The notes beneath the pieces are model-generated. The model saw only the letters and a program-made list of their open reading frames with translations. It was not told the DNA's origin and made no database searches. Positions 1 to 10,951 of a DNA stretch of 64,000 bases are shown piece by piece (position 1 is the first letter of the stretch; each line of letters begins with the position of its first letter). The stretch covers positions 1,612,001 through 1,676,000 of the forward strand of contig NZ_AP021881.1 of NCBI RefSeq assembly GCF_009937995.1. The letters are read 5' to 3'. Source of the DNA: Sulfuriferula nivalis (GTDB lineage: Bacteria; Pseudomonadota; Gammaproteobacteria; Burkholderiales; Sulfuriferulaceae). The position numbers were made by a program, and so were the translations under genes.

Positions 1-1
1 A

Positions 2-1096
2 AACGGCCTGGAGGCGATGTTCGAAACAACCCAACGCCAATGGGACGCCGCGACCGTGCCGAACGACCAATATCTGGCGCCTGCCGGGCGCGTGATGGAA
101 ATGCTCAGCGAGCACCAGTGCGAGGGCTGGCTCGAAGGTTACCTGCTGACCGGGCGGCATGGGCTGTTCAATTGCTACGAGGCATTCATCCACATTATCG
201 ATTCGATGTTCAACCAGCACGCCAAGTGGCTGAAAGTCACGGCGCACTTGCCGTGGCGGCGCAAAATCGCCTCGCTTAACTACCTGTTGACCTCTCATGT
301 CTGGCGTCAGGATCACAACGGCTTTACCCATCAGGATCCCGGCTTCATCGACCACGTAGTGAACAAGAAGGCCGAGGTCGTGCGAGTTTACTTTCCACCG
401 GACGCCAACTGCCTGCTATCGGTGATGGATCATTGTCTGCGCAGCCGTCATTATGTCAACGTGGTGGTCGCGGGCAAACACCCGGCACCGCAGTGGCTGA
501 CGATGGATGCCGCGATCAAGCACTGCACCCAGGGTATCGGCATATGGCAATGGGCCAGTAATGATCAGGCAGTTGCGCCCGACGTAGTCATGGCGTGCTG
601 CGGCGATGTGCCTACGCTGGAGACACTAGCTGCCGTGTCCATCCTGCGCGAGCATCTGCCCGAACTGAAAATCCGCGTGGTCAATGTCGTTGATCTGATG
701 AAACTACAGCCTGCCAGTGAACACCCGCACGGTTTGAGCGACACGGATTTTGACGAACTGTTCACCAAGGACAAGCCGGTTATATTTGCCTATCATGCCT
801 ACCCGTGGCTGATCCACCGGCTGACTTATCGCCGTACTAACCACGCCAATATCCACGTGCGCGGCTACAAGGAAGAAGGCACTATCACAACACCTTTCGA
901 TATGACCGTGTTGAACGACCTGGACCGCTTTCATCTGGTCATGGACACCATCGACCGTCTGCCGCAAACGGGTGATAAGGGCATCTACCTGAAACAGCAG
1001 CTCAAGGACAAGCTGATCGAACACAAACAGCACATCGAAAAGTACGGCCAGGACATGCCCGAGATTCGCAACTGGAAGTGGAGTAATTCCATATGA
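2..1096 (+). CDS. xfp: Phosphoketolase, C-terminal part (5' end outside window)
   Basis: The open frame enters from the left edge, so the first 430 or so residues of a roughly 790-residue enzyme are missing. Phosphoketolase is a thiamine diphosphate enzyme that cleaves xylulose 5-phosphate (often also fructose 6-phosphate) with phosphate to acetyl phosphate and an aldose phosphate. Visible family stretches are [15 protein letters not shown], the [10 protein letters not shown] loop and a C-terminal XFP domain beginning near [13 protein letters not shown]. The stop overlaps the aldolase start (ATGA), so this is the first visible gene of an operon with aldolase and the mutase/isomerase fusion. 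The product is cytoplasmic. GC-rich third positions resemble the next genes and differ from the DNA after 14.5 kb. Family assignment is secure; substrate preference between X5P and F6P cannot be read here. Confidence 0.95.
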   Translation, partial: NGLEAMFETTQRQWDAATVPNDQYLAPAGRVMEMLSEHQCEGWLEGYLLTGRHGLFNCYEAFIHIIDSMFNQHAKWLKVTAHLPWRRKIASLNYLLTSHVWRQDHNGFTHQDPGFIDHVVNKKAEVVRVYFPPDANCLLSVMDHCLRSRHYVNVVVAGKHPAPQWLTMDAAIKHCTQGIGIWQWASNDQAVAPDVVMACCGDVPTLETLAAVSILREHLPELKIRVVNVVDLMKLQPASEHPHGLSDTDFDELFTKDKPVIFAYHAYPWLIHRLTYRRTNHANIHVRGYKEEGTITTPFDMTVLNDLDRFHLVMDTIDRLPQTGDKGIYLKQQLKDKLIEHKQHIEKYGQDMPEIRNWKWSNSI

Positions 1097-2121
1097 ATAT
1101 ACAAGCGCTTATCAATACCGCGAAGATGCTGGTCGCCGACGACAAGGGCCTGCTGGCTATGGATGAAAGCAATCCAACTTGCAACAAGCGCTTTGCCAGA
1201 CTAGGCATTCCGCAAACGGTAGATGCCCGGCGTGCGTATCGGGAATTGCTCATCACTACGCCCAATCTCGGCGTGTGTATCAGCGGCGCGATCCTTTATG
1301 ACGAGACGATACGCCAGACGACGAGTAAAGGTATTCCCTTTGTTCAAGCCGTTATCGATGCAGGCATTATTCCCGGTGTGAAAGTGGACGCGGGGGCAAA
1401 GGACATGGCCGGCCATCCCAGCGAGAAAGTCACCGAAGGACTGGATGGGTTGCGTGAGCGCCTGAAGGAATACGCTCAAATGGGTCTGCGTTTTGCCAAG
1501 TGGCGTGCTGTGATCGTGATAGAAGAAGGTCTTCCCAGCCGGGCTTGCATTGAGGCCAACGCACATGCTCTGGCCCGTTATGCCGCGCTGTGCCAGGAAG
1601 CCGGACTGGTCCCCATAGTTGAGCCGGAAATTCTTATGGATGGGGAGCATACCCTGGCGCAGTGCTTGGCGGTGACGGAGCAAGTTCTACATACTGTCTT
1701 CGACCAGCTCCATACCCAGGGCGTGGCACTGGAGGGTATGCTTCTGAAACCCAATATGGTGCTGCCAGGATTGAGTTGTTCACGGCAGCAAAATGCGGAG
1801 GAGGTAGCCGAAGCCACTGTAAGGTGTTTTCTGCGAGCCGTGCCTGCAGCCGTTCCCGGAATCGTTTTTCTGTCGGGCGGCCAATCCGCCGAACTGGCTA
1901 CGGCTCGATTGAATGCGATGAATATGCGTTTCAAGTCGTGTGCGCCCTGGGCATTGTCATTTTCGTATGGTCGCGCCCTTCAGCAACCTGCTATGGCGAT
2001 ATGGTCGGGCCAAATCGCCAATGTGAAAGCCGCGCAACAGGCTCTGCTGCATCGTGCTCAATGTAATCGAGCTGCGTGCCGCGGAGAATACAGCGAGGCG
2101 ATGGAAGTCGCAGTCGTATGA
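1093..2121 (+). CDS. Fructose-bisphosphate aldolase, class I
   Basis: 342 residues of the eukaryote-like, metal-independent class I aldolase family, which splits fructose 1,6-bisphosphate into dihydroxyacetone phosphate and glyceraldehyde 3-phosphate through a Schiff base. The active-site lysine is in LLKPNMV (about K219). Other family stretches are [15 protein letters not shown] near residue 20, KVDAG near 97 and FLSGGQS. The length is slightly short of the usual 350-360, the loss being at the C-terminal tail. Both ends overlap the neighbouring genes by ATGA, indicating translational coupling with phosphoketolase and the mutase/isomerase fusion. Together these genes would channel hexose phosphates between glycolysis/gluconeogenesis and the phosphoketolase branch. 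Confidence 0.93.
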   Translation: MNIQALINTAKMLVADDKGLLAMDESNPTCNKRFARLGIPQTVDARRAYRELLITTPNLGVCISGAILYDETIRQTTSKGIPFVQAVIDAGIIPGVKVDAGAKDMAGHPSEKVTEGLDGLRERLKEYAQMGLRFAKWRAVIVIEEGLPSRACIEANAHALARYAALCQEAGLVPIVEPEILMDGEHTLAQCLAVTEQVLHTVFDQLHTQGVALEGMLLKPNMVLPGLSCSRQQNAEEVAEATVRCFLRAVPAAVPGIVFLSGGQSAELATARLNAMNMRFKSCAPWALSFSYGRALQQPAMAIWSGQIANVKAAQQALLHRAQCNRAACRGEYSEAMEVAVV

Positions 2122-4457
2122 AGCCAGACACATCCAAGCCTCTGCGCCTCTATCTGATTCGACATGGCGAAACCGAGTGGTCACTCTCCGGTCGGCACAC
2201 TGGTCGTACAGACATTTCATTGACCGAAAATGGCGAGGATGAGGCGCGTGAGTTAGGTAAGCGTCTGGTGGGTATCTCGTTTGCACATGTGCTGGTCAGC
2301 CCGCTCAAGCGTGCACTGCAAACCTTTGAGTTAGCGGGGTTAGATAAAATTCCGGAGATAGAACCCGACCTTGCCGAATGGGACTATGGTGAGTATGAAG
2401 GACAGCGTTCTGTGGATATCCGCAAGGAGCGGCCAGATTGGAATGTTTATCTGGATGGTTGTCCACACGGAGAAATGCCTGCACAAGTATCAGATCGGGC
2501 TGATCGGCTTCTTGCCCGTTTGTGCGAGATGGACGGGAATATCGCGCTGTTTTCGCACGGTCAATTCAGCAGTGTTCTGGCTGCGCGCTGGATAGGATTG
2601 GCAGTAGCCAATGCACAGCATTTTATGCTTGGTACGGCATCACTGAGTATTTTCACCTTCGACCCCCACCATCCGACTGTGCCGGTTATCGCATTGTGGA
2701 ATGCTGTTTCTCATGAAATATTCAGTACCGTCAGCTCTCATTCCGTCGGCGGCACCATGACGGCTAAGGAACGATCACTTGCGCGATGGGAAAACGAGGG
2801 CGGAGAGATCCCGCAGCCCAAGCCGAGCCGGGAAAACAGTATCGTGCCACTGACTAAGCTCGCGGCATGGCAGGCACTCGAAAAGCATTACCCTAAAGTT
2901 CGGGAACTGCATCTGCGTAAGCTCTTTGCGGATGATCCGACGCGTGGCAATCGCATGACGGTCGAAGCCGTCGGCATTTACTTCGACTATTCGAAACACC
3001 GCATTACGGACGAGACTATCGAGCTACTGTTGCAATTGGCGGAGGAGTCTGGCCTGGGGTCTCGCATCGATGCCATGTTCCGTGGTGAAAAGATCAACGT
3101 TACGGAGAAGCGGGCTGTACTGCATGTGGCCCTGCGCACTCCCAAGGGGGAATCCATATTCGTGGATGGTGTAGACATCGTGCCCGAGGTTCACGCCGTG
3201 CTTAACAAGATGGCTGATTTCTCCACTAAGGTGCGTAGCGGGGCGTGGAAGGGGTACACCGGCAAACCAATACGCAACGTCATCAATATCGGCATCGGCG
3301 GGTCTGATCTGGGGCCGGTAATGGCATACGAGGCCTTGCGACATTATAGCCAGCGTGACCTGACTTTCCACTTTGTTTCCAACGTGGACGGCACCGACTT
3401 CGCCGAGGCTACCCGCGACCTCGATGCTGAAGAAACGCTGTTTATCATTGCATCGAAGACCTTTACGACGCTGGAAACGATGACCAACGCACACACGGCG
3501 CGCGACTGGGTTCTCAAAACTATGAAGGATCCTGCTGCCATTGCCAGACATTTCGTTGCGGTCTCGACTAATGCAGGGGAAGTGACCAAGTTCGGCATCG
3601 ACACCACAAATATGTTCGGGTTTTGGGACTGGGTCGGCGGGCGCTACTCAATGGACTCGGCGATTGGCCTTTCGACGATGATTGCCATTGGTCCCGAACA
3701 TTTCCACGCCATGCTCGACGGTTTTCACCAGATGGACGAGCATTTTCGTACCGCCCCATTTGAACGCAACTTGCCAGTGCTGATGGGTTTGCTGGGTATC
3801 TGGTATAACAACTTTTTTGCTGCCCAGACCGTAGCGGTACTTCCTTATGAGCAGTACCTGAAACGTTTTCCGGCCTACCTCCAGCAACTGACCATGGAGA
3901 GTAATGGCAAGCATGTCACGCTTGATGGGACGGAAGTTGACTACCAAACCGGACCCATCTACTGGGGGGAGCCAGGCACAAACGGCCAGCATTCCTTCTA
4001 CCAACTAATTCATCAGGGAACCAAGCTCATCCCTTGTGACTTTATCGGATTCGTTCAGCCACTTAATCCCCTCGGTCACCACCACGACATATTGCTGGCC
4101 AACATGTTGGCTCAGGCAGAGGCGCTTGCCATCGGCAAAACGCCGCAGGAGGTTAGCGCCGAGGGTACTCTTGAATCACTGGCGCCACACCAGACTTTTG
4201 AAGGGAATCATCCATCTAGTACGATTCTTCTGGAACGGTTGACACCGATGGCGTTAGGTAAGCTTGTTGCACTCTACGAACACTGTGTTTTTACTCAGGG
4301 CACTATTTGGCAAATCGACTCATTTGATCAATGGGGAGTTGAACTAGGGAAATCACTTGCCAAACAAATAGTCACGGAACTTGAGTCCGGAGCCACAGGC
4401 CAACTCAAGCACGATAGTTCAACCAATATGCTGATTCGGCGCAATACTATAGTCTAG
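2118..4457 (+). CDS. pgi: Histidine phosphatase (phosphoglycerate mutase-like) fused to glucose-6-phosphate isomerase
   Basis: One uninterrupted 779-residue frame. Residues about 10-205 are a histidine phosphatase / phosphoglycerate mutase-like domain with the RHGETEW motif (His16) and a second catalytic His in FSHGQF (about His147). Residues about 214-779 form a complete glucose-6-phosphate isomerase with [10 protein letters not shown], the PGI signature [18 protein letters not shown] and [15 protein letters not shown]. The start at 2118 is chosen because its ATG overlaps the aldolase stop (ATGA); a 14-codon upstream extension inside the aldolase gene is unlikely. An internal ATG at 2757 marks the domain junction, but no stop or frame change separates the parts, and no clear ribosome-binding site precedes it. 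Whether the first domain is a true mutase or a general sugar-phosphate phosphatase is not decided by the sequence. Confidence 0.92.
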   Translation: MKPDTSKPLRLYLIRHGETEWSLSGRHTGRTDISLTENGEDEARELGKRLVGISFAHVLVSPLKRALQTFELAGLDKIPEIEPDLAEWDYGEYEGQRSVDIRKERPDWNVYLDGCPHGEMPAQVSDRADRLLARLCEMDGNIALFSHGQFSSVLAARWIGLAVANAQHFMLGTASLSIFTFDPHHPTVPVIALWNAVSHEIFSTVSSHSVGGTMTAKERSLARWENEGGEIPQPKPSRENSIVPLTKLAAWQALEKHYPKVRELHLRKLFADDPTRGNRMTVEAVGIYFDYSKHRITDETIELLLQLAEESGLGSRIDAMFRGEKINVTEKRAVLHVALRTPKGESIFVDGVDIVPEVHAVLNKMADFSTKVRSGAWKGYTGKPIRNVINIGIGGSDLGPVMAYEALRHYSQRDLTFHFVSNVDGTDFAEATRDLDAEETLFIIASKTFTTLETMTNAHTARDWVLKTMKDPAAIARHFVAVSTNAGEVTKFGIDTTNMFGFWDWVGGRYSMDSAIGLSTMIAIGPEHFHAMLDGFHQMDEHFRTAPFERNLPVLMGLLGIWYNNFFAAQTVAVLPYEQYLKRFPAYLQQLTMESNGKHVTLDGTEVDYQTGPIYWGEPGTNGQHSFYQLIHQGTKLIPCDFIGFVQPLNPLGHHHDILLANMLAQAEALAIGKTPQEVSAEGTLESLAPHQTFEGNHPSSTILLERLTPMALGKLVALYEHCVFTQGTIWQIDSFDQWGVELGKSLAKQIVTELESGATGQLKHDSSTNMLIRRNTIV

Positions 4458-4646
4458 GAATGGTTGTATGAATATTAAGGTTAGCTCAGCAAAAGTATGA
4501 CCAACAACGACTTGCAAGCATCTAATTTCTGGGGGGTATATGATGCTACAAAACATAAATAACATAGACGGGTGATCATTCTGATCGAGGTCTATGTCGA
4601 CCTATGACAGAGATTTGCGTATGGACATGGAAAGGATGACACCTGG

Positions 4647-5661
4647 ATGGCACTACGCCTGATCGAAATGGTGTTAAAAGAGAAGGACGGCGAAGAAGTC
4701 CGCGAGCTTCTCAAGGAACACAAAGTGCTCGAACACCGCCAGATCCGGTTGCCGGATGACGAAGTGCTGGTACGGATCCTGCTCGACGCGGAACAGATCG
4801 AGGCGGTGCTGGATTTATTGGAGAAACACTACACCAGTGAGGAAGGCAACCGGGTGGTGGTTCTGCCTGTGGAAGCAACCTTGCCGCGTGCCCAAGTGGC
4901 GTCGGAACCTGAGCCAGACGCTACGCCCGAACAAGCACCGGCTGTGGAAAAATCGCCGGAGCGGATCGGTCGTGAGGAATTGTACGAGGATATCAAGGAT
5001 GCCGCGCGTTGCTCACGGGTCTATCTGGCTATGGTTGTTGTCTACCATTGTGGCGGCCATCGGCCTGTATTACAACAGCGTTGCTATCATTATTGGCGCT
5101 ATGGTGATTGCGCCGTTGTTGGGGCCAAATATGGCCATGGCGTTAGCCACAACACTGGGCGACTTGCCGTTGCTGTGGCGCGCGCTGAAGGCAAGCCTGG
5201 CCGGGATCGGGACGGTGATGGTGCTGTCGGTGATGCTCGGCGTGCTGCTGCAGGTAGATCCGGCATCGCCGGAAGTGTCATCGCGCAATGCTGTGGCACT
5301 GGGTGACATTGCTGTCGCCCTGGCATCAGGCGCGGCAGGTGCACTGGCGTTTACAACGGGTGTGTCGGCGACGCTGATTGGTGTAATGGTAGCGGTGGCG
5401 CTGTTGCCACCACTGGTGACTTTCGGCTTGTTGTTAGGTGGCGGGCATATGGTGCAGGCCACCGGTGCATTGTCGTTGTTCCTGATGAACCTGATCTGCA
5501 TCAATCTGGCCGGCGTGACGACGTTTCTGGTGCAGGGCATTCGTCCTGCAACTTGGTGGGAAAAAGATCGTGCCGTTAAAGCCACGCGCATCGCCCTCGC
5601 ACTGTGGGCGGTGCTGCTGGCAGCTTTGATCAGCCTGATTCTGTTGTTACGAAAGTCCTGA
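4647..5661 (+). pseudogene. DUF389 (TIGR00341-type) membrane protein, frameshifted
   Basis: The N-terminal half is read from 4647 (MALRLIEMVLKEKDG..., a soluble ferredoxin-like domain, then the REELYEDIKDAA linker). The membrane half (LSTIVAAIGLYYNSVAIIIG, APLLGPNMAMALA, several further hydrophobic helices) is read in the next frame up to 5661. The two frames join at about 5032-5045 within a GTTGTTGTC stretch: dropping one base gives a continuous DUF389 protein of about 337 residues. The family is a widespread inner-membrane protein of unknown function. The break could be a real mutation, a sequencing error at the short repeat, or less likely recoding. The gene stands alone, 189 bp after the isomerase fusion and convergent with marC. 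I see no terminator or RNA in that 189-bp gap. Confidence 0.8.
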
Positions 5662-5720
5662 TGAACTTCTTGGTCAGCATCCCGAATGTCCTTGCGTCTG
5701 CTGATTGGGAGTCGGAACTG

Positions 5721-6398
5721 TCAGCCGTGGATGCCGACTTCTAACAGCAACGACTTGATGCCGTTCCAGCTGATTCCAACGCCTATGCACAGCATGATGA
5801 AAGCCGATAGTCTAACTACTACATTCATGCCCGTGTTTCCGATAAATTTACTGACTCGATGGGCGTAGCGATATGTCAACATAATGGACATCGCGATGAT
5901 GCCTGCACCGATGATGACGGCGATTAGTTGGATTACCGCACTTTTGACAGAGTGCGCGTGATTGGCACCGACGGTGATGGCAACCGAAATAGCCCCGGCA
6001 TCAATCGTCATCGGCAAAGTCAGTGGGGAGATTGCGCGCTCAAGCGCAAAGAGATTGGCGTGGATTGGGTCAAGTTTCACATCAGCTGGCCTGGAATTGT
6101 CATATAAGAGATCCCAGCTCAGCGCACATACCACAGCACCACCCGCCACTTGCACCACAGGTATAGAAAGATCAAACATCCGCAGGACGAACGAGCCAAG
6201 CAACAGCGAACCCAGTAACAGGAAGAATGAGTAGAAAGCGATGCGCTTTGCCAGCAATATACGGGTTGATTCATCACAACCGGGCGTCATCCTCAGGAAA
6301 ATCGGCGCGTCGCCCAGCGGGTTAACAACGGGCAGAATGGCTGCGACGATGAGCAGGATGGCACCGGTAAGTTGGGTAATGTCTGACCAGATCATCAT
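5721..6398 (-). CDS. MarC-family (UPF0056) inner-membrane protein
   Basis: 225 residues with about six hydrophobic segments. The family hallmark is near the N-terminus, ILPVVNPLGDAPIFL, and a second conserved block is VAGGAVVCALSWDLLY. MarC-family proteins are inner-membrane proteins of unclear function; the original link to multiple antibiotic resistance was not upheld. Two adjacent ATG codons (6398 and 6395) could both serve as start. It converges on the DUF389 gene and lies in the GC-rich accessory segment. Confidence 0.88.
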   Translation of the reverse strand: MMIWSDITQLTGAILLIVAAILPVVNPLGDAPIFLRMTPGCDESTRILLAKRIAFYSFFLLLGSLLLGSFVLRMFDLSIPVVQVAGGAVVCALSWDLLYDNSRPADVKLDPIHANLFALERAISPLTLPMTIDAGAISVAITVGANHAHSVKSAVIQLIAVIIGAGIIAMSIMLTYRYAHRVSKFIGNTGMNVVVRLSAFIMLCIGVGISWNGIKSLLLEVGIHG

Positions 6399-6493
6399 CT
6401 GGCAAGAACAACAATATTATTCATGTGGCTTCCAGTTAATAACAGTATTTCGACTATATGGAATATTCGCACTGCGTTGTCGAGTTCCCTTAA

Positions 6494-6802
6494 TTAGGGG
6501 GTAAGTCTTTCCACAAGTTTCTCCAGATCACCGGCGAGTATGTCCCAAACAGCCATTGGCCCCGCCTCATAGATATGCTTGTCCTGTATGATTTTCAGTT
6601 GCCTGCGTTCCTTAAGCTGCTCTAGCTGTTTGCTCAGCTGATCATGCTCCTGAGCTAGACAGTTTATTTGCATTCGTTCGTTGTCATGCTCGGGGCCGTG
6701 GCCAGCAAGCTTTCGTGCACTGGCAAACAGCTCCTGCGCATGCTTTTGCCGTGCTTCATATTGCAGAATATTCTGTTCCATTAACTCATCTATATTTGTC
6801 AT
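6494..6802 (-). CDS. Small coiled-coil protein of unknown function
   Basis: 102 residues, predicted cytoplasmic, with no signal peptide or membrane segment. The middle (about residues 15-75) is rich in Glu, Gln, Lys and Leu with heptad-like spacing (EHDQLSKQLEQLKERRQL), typical of a coiled coil. I do not recognise a family. An AAGGA ribosome-binding site lies six bases before the ATG, and codon use matches the neighbourhood, so it is probably a real gene. It follows marC on the same strand side but is separated from it by about 95 bp. Confidence 0.6.
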   Translation of the reverse strand: MTNIDELMEQNILQYEARQKHAQELFASARKLAGHGPEHDNERMQINCLAQEHDQLSKQLEQLKERRQLKIIQDKHIYEAGPMAVWDILAGDLEKLVERLTP

Positions 6803-6958
6803 CGCTTATCCTTAACTTGGGTTGTCTCATCAGTAGTCGGGGCATCGTTCATGGCACAAGGTTATGGATAACATTTTGCACCGTCTGTTTGCTGGCGCAC
6901 ATTGTAGGATTTATTCGAATGAATGCTGGGCAGGGTGGCTGATAGCTTTGTATCGCTA

Positions 6959-6974
6959 TGTACGCTGGCGTACA
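6959..6974. promoter_or_regulatory. Perfect inverted repeat TGTACGC-TG-GCGTACA
   Basis: Two 7-base arms separated by TG, centred about 60 bases before the start of the broken SpoIIAA-like gene, where an operator or promoter-proximal element would lie. A related half-site, CTGGCGCACA, occurs at about 6891-6900. The 211-bp gap 6803-7013 holds nothing else I can name. Binding of a dimeric regulator is inference. Confidence 0.4.
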
Positions 6975-7025
6975 GAATGGTCAACTATGTTGGTTTAGGA
7001 TGATAGCCATTTAATGGAGGGTCGT

Positions 7026-7363
7026 ATGCTCGAATACTCAATAATGAATCCAGAAGGAATGCTGTTGCCTAATCCCTGTACATTATTAAGCAAAGCAGAC
7101 TTTGATAGTCGCAACGCTGTTGTCGATTCCTATCTCGCCAATCGAACTTCATGGTGTATTGCTTCATACGAGGGATTTTCCGGGATGGGAGAACTTCGCT
7201 GGATTCACCACGCATATGCACTTTGTCCGTGATCACCACAAAAGGGTAAAGCGGCTGGTAATCGTGACAGATAGTTATATTGCCGGTTTGGCGGAATTAC
7301 TTGGTAAACACTTTATTTTGAAAAAATGCAGGCGCTGAACTGGTTGAAGTCTATATAAGGTAA
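7026..7363 (+). pseudogene. SpoIIAA-like (STAS/SEC14-type) protein, broken by two frameshifts
   Basis: The gene starts at ATG 7026 after a GGAGG ribosome-binding site (MLEYSIMNPEGMLL). The frame runs through FDSRNAVVDSYLANRTS and then shifts near 7150. The next frame gives LHGVLLHTRDFPGWENF, HMHFVRDHHKRVKRLVIV and TDSYIAGLAELLGKHF. It shifts again near 7320-7333 to finish as AELVEVYIR and a stop at 7361. Joined, this is a typical SpoIIAA-like protein of about 112 residues, a stress-associated family common in Proteobacteria, with the conserved DFPGWE and HHKRV blocks. Two separate shifts argue for true decay rather than one sequencing error. Confidence 0.75.
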
Positions 7364-7399
7364 CGCGACTAGTAACGGTTTTAAATTCACCATTCACAA

Positions 7400-7870
7400 G
7401 TGCACCTCCAGAAAGGTCGGGCTAGCGTGTCATTCAGGCATCAGAAAGAAATACTCGGCATTCACACCTCCACGTGGTACAGCCGATTTGCGAAATCAGC
7501 CTCACACTTCTGCGGCCGGCCTCGAACCTTTGCGTTAGCCGTCACAGTGATCGTAATCTGGATAGTCACGGGACCCGTGTTTGCGTTCAGTAATACTTGG
7601 CAGCTCGTCATAAACACAGGGACGACAATCATCACTTTTCTGATGGTGTTCCTGATTCAGAATACACAAAATCGAGACACCGAGGCCATACAAATCAAGC
7701 TTGATGAGCTGATCCGCGCAACGACGGGTGCACACAATGCATTACTTGATCTGGAGGAGCTAGAGGAGGAAACCCTTGATGGTTTTCGCCAGAAGTATCA
7801 GGCCTTGGCAACCACAGCACGGAATGAACTTAACCAGGGTAGCAAGGACACAGGAACCCCGGAACCATGA
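7400..7870 (+). CDS. Low-affinity iron permease family membrane protein
   Basis: 156 residues. Two hydrophobic helices (TFALAVTVIVIWIVTGPVF and LVINTGTTIITFLMVFLIQ) are followed by QNTQNRDTEAIQIKLDELIR, the hallmark of the small bacterial 'low affinity iron permease' family, and an acidic cytoplasmic tail. The name derives from fungal Fet4 similarity; transport by the bacterial proteins is not established. The start is uncertain: GTG 7400 gives 156 residues and GTG 7427 gives 147. It stands alone between the broken SpoIIAA-like gene and transketolase. Confidence 0.8.
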   Translation: MHLQKGRASVSFRHQKEILGIHTSTWYSRFAKSASHFCGRPRTFALAVTVIVIWIVTGPVFAFSNTWQLVINTGTTIITFLMVFLIQNTQNRDTEAIQIKLDELIRATTGAHNALLDLEELEEETLDGFRQKYQALATTARNELNQGSKDTGTPEP

Positions 7871-8001
7871 GCTCGGTGATGACACCAATCGCATACTTAG
7901 TGCGAATTTAGGGTAGTGGATGCGCTGATTGCGCCAGACCGTTACAGGCACAACTCACTGCTTTTGGACAACAGCCAAATGACGACAACACTGGAGGCAA
8001 C

Positions 8002-10080
8002 ATGACAGACATACCTGACACCACAAACCTTGACCAGCAATGCATTAATTGCCTGCGCTTTCTCTCGGTGGATATGATACAGAAGGCCAACAGCGGACAT
8101 CCCGGTTTGCCACTTGGCACCGCGCCTATGGCTTACGTACTATGGACGCGCTGGCTCAAGCACAACCCACACAATCCGCAATGGCCTGACCGCGACCGCT
8201 TCGTGCTTTCCGCTGGACATGGTTCGGCATTGTTATATAGCCTGCTGCATCTGACTGGTTACGACCTCACTCTGGATGACTTGCGCCAGTTCCGTCAATG
8301 GGGCAGCAAGGCGCCAGGACATCCCGAACGCGGTCACACGCCGGGCGTGGAAACTACCACCGGGCCACTCGGTCAGGGCTTTGGCAACGCCGTCGGTATG
8401 GCGATTGCGGAGGCGCAGCTGGCAGCTCGCTACAATCGTCCTGATCATCCATTGATCAACCATCACACCTATGTCCTTGCCGGCGATGGCGACTTGATGG
8501 AAGGCGTAACGGCTGAAGCTGCCTCGCTGGCCGGGCATCTGCAACTCGGCAAACTCATCTGTCTTTACGATGACAACCGCGTCACCTTGGCTGGTGGAAC
8601 TGACATCACTTTCACCGAAGATCGTGCGCTGCGCTTTCGGGCTTATGGCTGGCACACTGTATTGGTGGCGGACGGCAACGACCTCGCTGCGATCGACGCC
8701 GCGCTGGTTGCCGCACATGCAGAAACCGCAAGGCCGTCGCTGATTTTGGTGCGTACCCACATTGGTTATGGCTCGCCAGAGCAGGACAGTTTCAAGGCTC
8801 ACGGTTCTCCGCTAGGCGTGGAGGACGTGCGCAAGACTAAGCAGGCGCTGGGTTGGCCGATTGAGCCAGACTTCCTCATACCAGATGCTGTACTGACGGT
8901 GTTTCGCAAGTCAGTGGAACGAGGTGCGCTAAATGAATCCGCATGGAATGCCTCGCTAAATGCCTACGCGGAGACATATCAGGATGTGGCCGAGGAGCTT
9001 TGGTACCGTTTGCGCGGAGAACTGCCGCCGGGCTGGGATGCGGTCGTCCCAGGCTTTGACGCCGATGCTCATGGTATTGCCACACGCGATGCCTCTGGCC
9101 AAGTGATGAATGCCATTGCGCCCAGTCTACCGGCATTAAGCGGTGGTTCGGCGGATCTCGATCCTTCGACCAAAACCGCATTAAAAGGGTTGGGTGATTT
9201 CAATCCGCTGCCAGCACCAAAGGCAGATCAGCAAGGGTCTGATGGTGGCGGCTGGAGCTACGCCGGGCGTAATTTGCACTTTGGCGTACGCGAACATGCG
9301 ATGGGCGCCATAGTCAACGGCCTCGCCGCGCACGGCGGCTTTATTCCATATGGATCCACCTTTCTGATTTTTTCTGACTACATGCGGCCGGCTATCCGGT
9401 TGGCTGCACTGATGGGGCTGCATGTTGTGTATGTGTTTACGCACGACAGCATCGCTGTTGGCGAAGACGGTCCCACGCATCAGCCGGTAGAGCAACTGGC
9501 GAGCCTGCGGGCGATTCCTAACCTGCTCGTGATTCGTCCCGGTGACGCCAACGAAACCACGGTCGCCTGGCGGGTTGCGCTGGAAACGCGCGATATGCCA
9601 GTGTTGCTGGTGTTGACCCGTCAGGCGCTGCCTACGCTTGATCGCAGCCGTTATGCGGTAGCGGACGGATTGCGCAGCGGTGCCTATGTATTGAGTGATG
9701 CACCCAGCGGCAAACCTGAACTGATCCTGATCGCCAGCGGTTCCGAAGTTGCACTGATTGTGGCGGCAGCGGAACGCTTGCAACAGCAGGGCATCGCTGT
9801 GCGCTGTGTGTCTATGCCATGCTGGGAATTGTTTGAGGCCTTGCCACAAGTTGAACGCGATGCGGTACTGCCGCCTGAGGTTGGTGCCCGGCTCGCGGTT
9901 GAACTGGGTATATCGCAGGGATGGGATCGGTACACTGGTGCACATGGCGATATGCTTAGTGTAGATCGCTTTGGTGCTTCTGCACCGGCTGCAGTCGTAC
10001 TGCGTGAATATGGCTTCACTGTCGATAATGTCTGTGCGCGCGCGACGGCACTGTTGGCGGCGCAGGCTGCATGTAAGTAA
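8002..10080 (+). CDS. tkt: Transketolase
   Basis: 692 residues, slightly longer than the usual 660-670. Transketolase moves two-carbon ketol units between sugar phosphates using thiamine diphosphate, in the cytoplasm (pentose phosphate and Calvin pathways). Visible family features: the N-terminal [28 protein letters not shown], the diphosphate-binding [18 protein letters not shown], and the second-domain [26 protein letters not shown] ribosome-binding site precedes the ATG. It sits in the same GC-rich segment as phosphoketolase, aldolase and isomerase, so the segment carries most of a sugar-phosphate interconversion set; transaldolase lies elsewhere (52.3 kb). Confidence 0.97.
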   Translation: MTDIPDTTNLDQQCINCLRFLSVDMIQKANSGHPGLPLGTAPMAYVLWTRWLKHNPHNPQWPDRDRFVLSAGHGSALLYSLLHLTGYDLTLDDLRQFRQWGSKAPGHPERGHTPGVETTTGPLGQGFGNAVGMAIAEAQLAARYNRPDHPLINHHTYVLAGDGDLMEGVTAEAASLAGHLQLGKLICLYDDNRVTLAGGTDITFTEDRALRFRAYGWHTVLVADGNDLAAIDAALVAAHAETARPSLILVRTHIGYGSPEQDSFKAHGSPLGVEDVRKTKQALGWPIEPDFLIPDAVLTVFRKSVERGALNESAWNASLNAYAETYQDVAEELWYRLRGELPPGWDAVVPGFDADAHGIATRDASGQVMNAIAPSLPALSGGSADLDPSTKTALKGLGDFNPLPAPKADQQGSDGGGWSYAGRNLHFGVREHAMGAIVNGLAAHGGFIPYGSTFLIFSDYMRPAIRLAALMGLHVVYVFTHDSIAVGEDGPTHQPVEQLASLRAIPNLLVIRPGDANETTVAWRVALETRDMPVLLVLTRQALPTLDRSRYAVADGLRSGAYVLSDAPSGKPELILIASGSEVALIVAAAERLQQQGIAVRCVSMPCWELFEALPQVERDAVLPPEVGARLAVELGISQGWDRYTGAHGDMLSVDRFGASAPAAVVLREYGFTVDNVCARATALLAAQAACK

Positions 10081-10188
10081 GTGCTGTGTAGACTGCGGGG
10101 GCTGTGTTCGATGCCGCACAGAACCGAGTTCATTTTGTGTGTATATCTTGATCAGACTGAATAGATACCACTTTGAACGGGAGCCACC

Positions 10189-10941
10189 ATGCAAGTGAAA
10201 TACACACCAGCTATACCTATTTTTCATCGTCTGCGGAGCGTGATCATAAGCACTCGTGTGCAAAAATCGGCCATTAATTCGTCTTGCAGACGCTTACCAG
10301 ATAGTGGATTCAGACGGCACTGGCTTGGGTCTGCGTTGGTGCTGGCGTTCATTACCCCCATGACAGCTTATGCCGGAGACCTTGAAACTGTAGAATCAGG
10401 CAAAAGCGGCCACTTCACTACGCCAAATCCTGAATTGCAATACATGCTTGCGTTGCATGATCAATATACCTCAGAACAACCGTATTCCAGTACCACGGCG
10501 GTCGCCGCTCAAACTGCTACCGTAGCACCCGACAGTCAGCCGATTCGATTTGGTACTGGCGCAGACGGCAAGAATTATCTGCTTCCGGCTGAGGAAATTG
10601 TTGGCTTCAATATCCTGCTCAATCGATTCAATTACTACTTCATTGATAAGCAGGTGTATGGCACTACCTTGCAATCGGTAGGAGATAATTTGCACGGCAA
10701 ATGGATAGTCGATTCCGATCCGTTTGCCGTAAATCAGTTCATGCACCCATATCAAGGCTCGGTTTACTTCGGGCTGGCACGTTCGAGCGGGCTCGATTTC
10801 TGGGAATCAATGGGTTATACGTTTGGCGGCAGCCTGTTGTGGGAGATTGCGGGTGAAACTGGCGCGCCTTCCATCAATGATCTGGTCACCACCGGCTTCG
10901 GTGGCTCTTTGCTTGGTGAGCCGCTATTTCGCATGGCTAAC
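10189..10941 (+). pseudogene. DUF3943 outer-membrane-type protein, N-terminal fragment (split by mobile element)
   Basis: The first 251 codons of a DUF3943 protein. A GGGAG ribosome-binding site precedes the ATG, and an unusually long N-terminal region leads to a signal-like hydrophobic stretch (SALVLAFITPMTAYAGD). The conserved domain then begins, with SVYFGLARSSGLDFWES and SLLWEIAGE. Reading stops two codons inside the mobile element (GAA TAA). The codon at the junction is AAC (10939-10941), and the same AAC recurs at 13385-13387 on the far side. Joining there restores ...LFRMA-N-LLLEGGG... in frame and a protein of about 558 residues. DUF3943 proteins are predicted outer-membrane or periplasmic proteins of unknown role. 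Confidence 0.85.
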
Positions 10942-10951
10942 GAATAAGGTT

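Noticed and set aside
5962-6234. Open frame opposite marC
   Set aside because: Antisense shadow of a clear membrane protein gene, with no family features.
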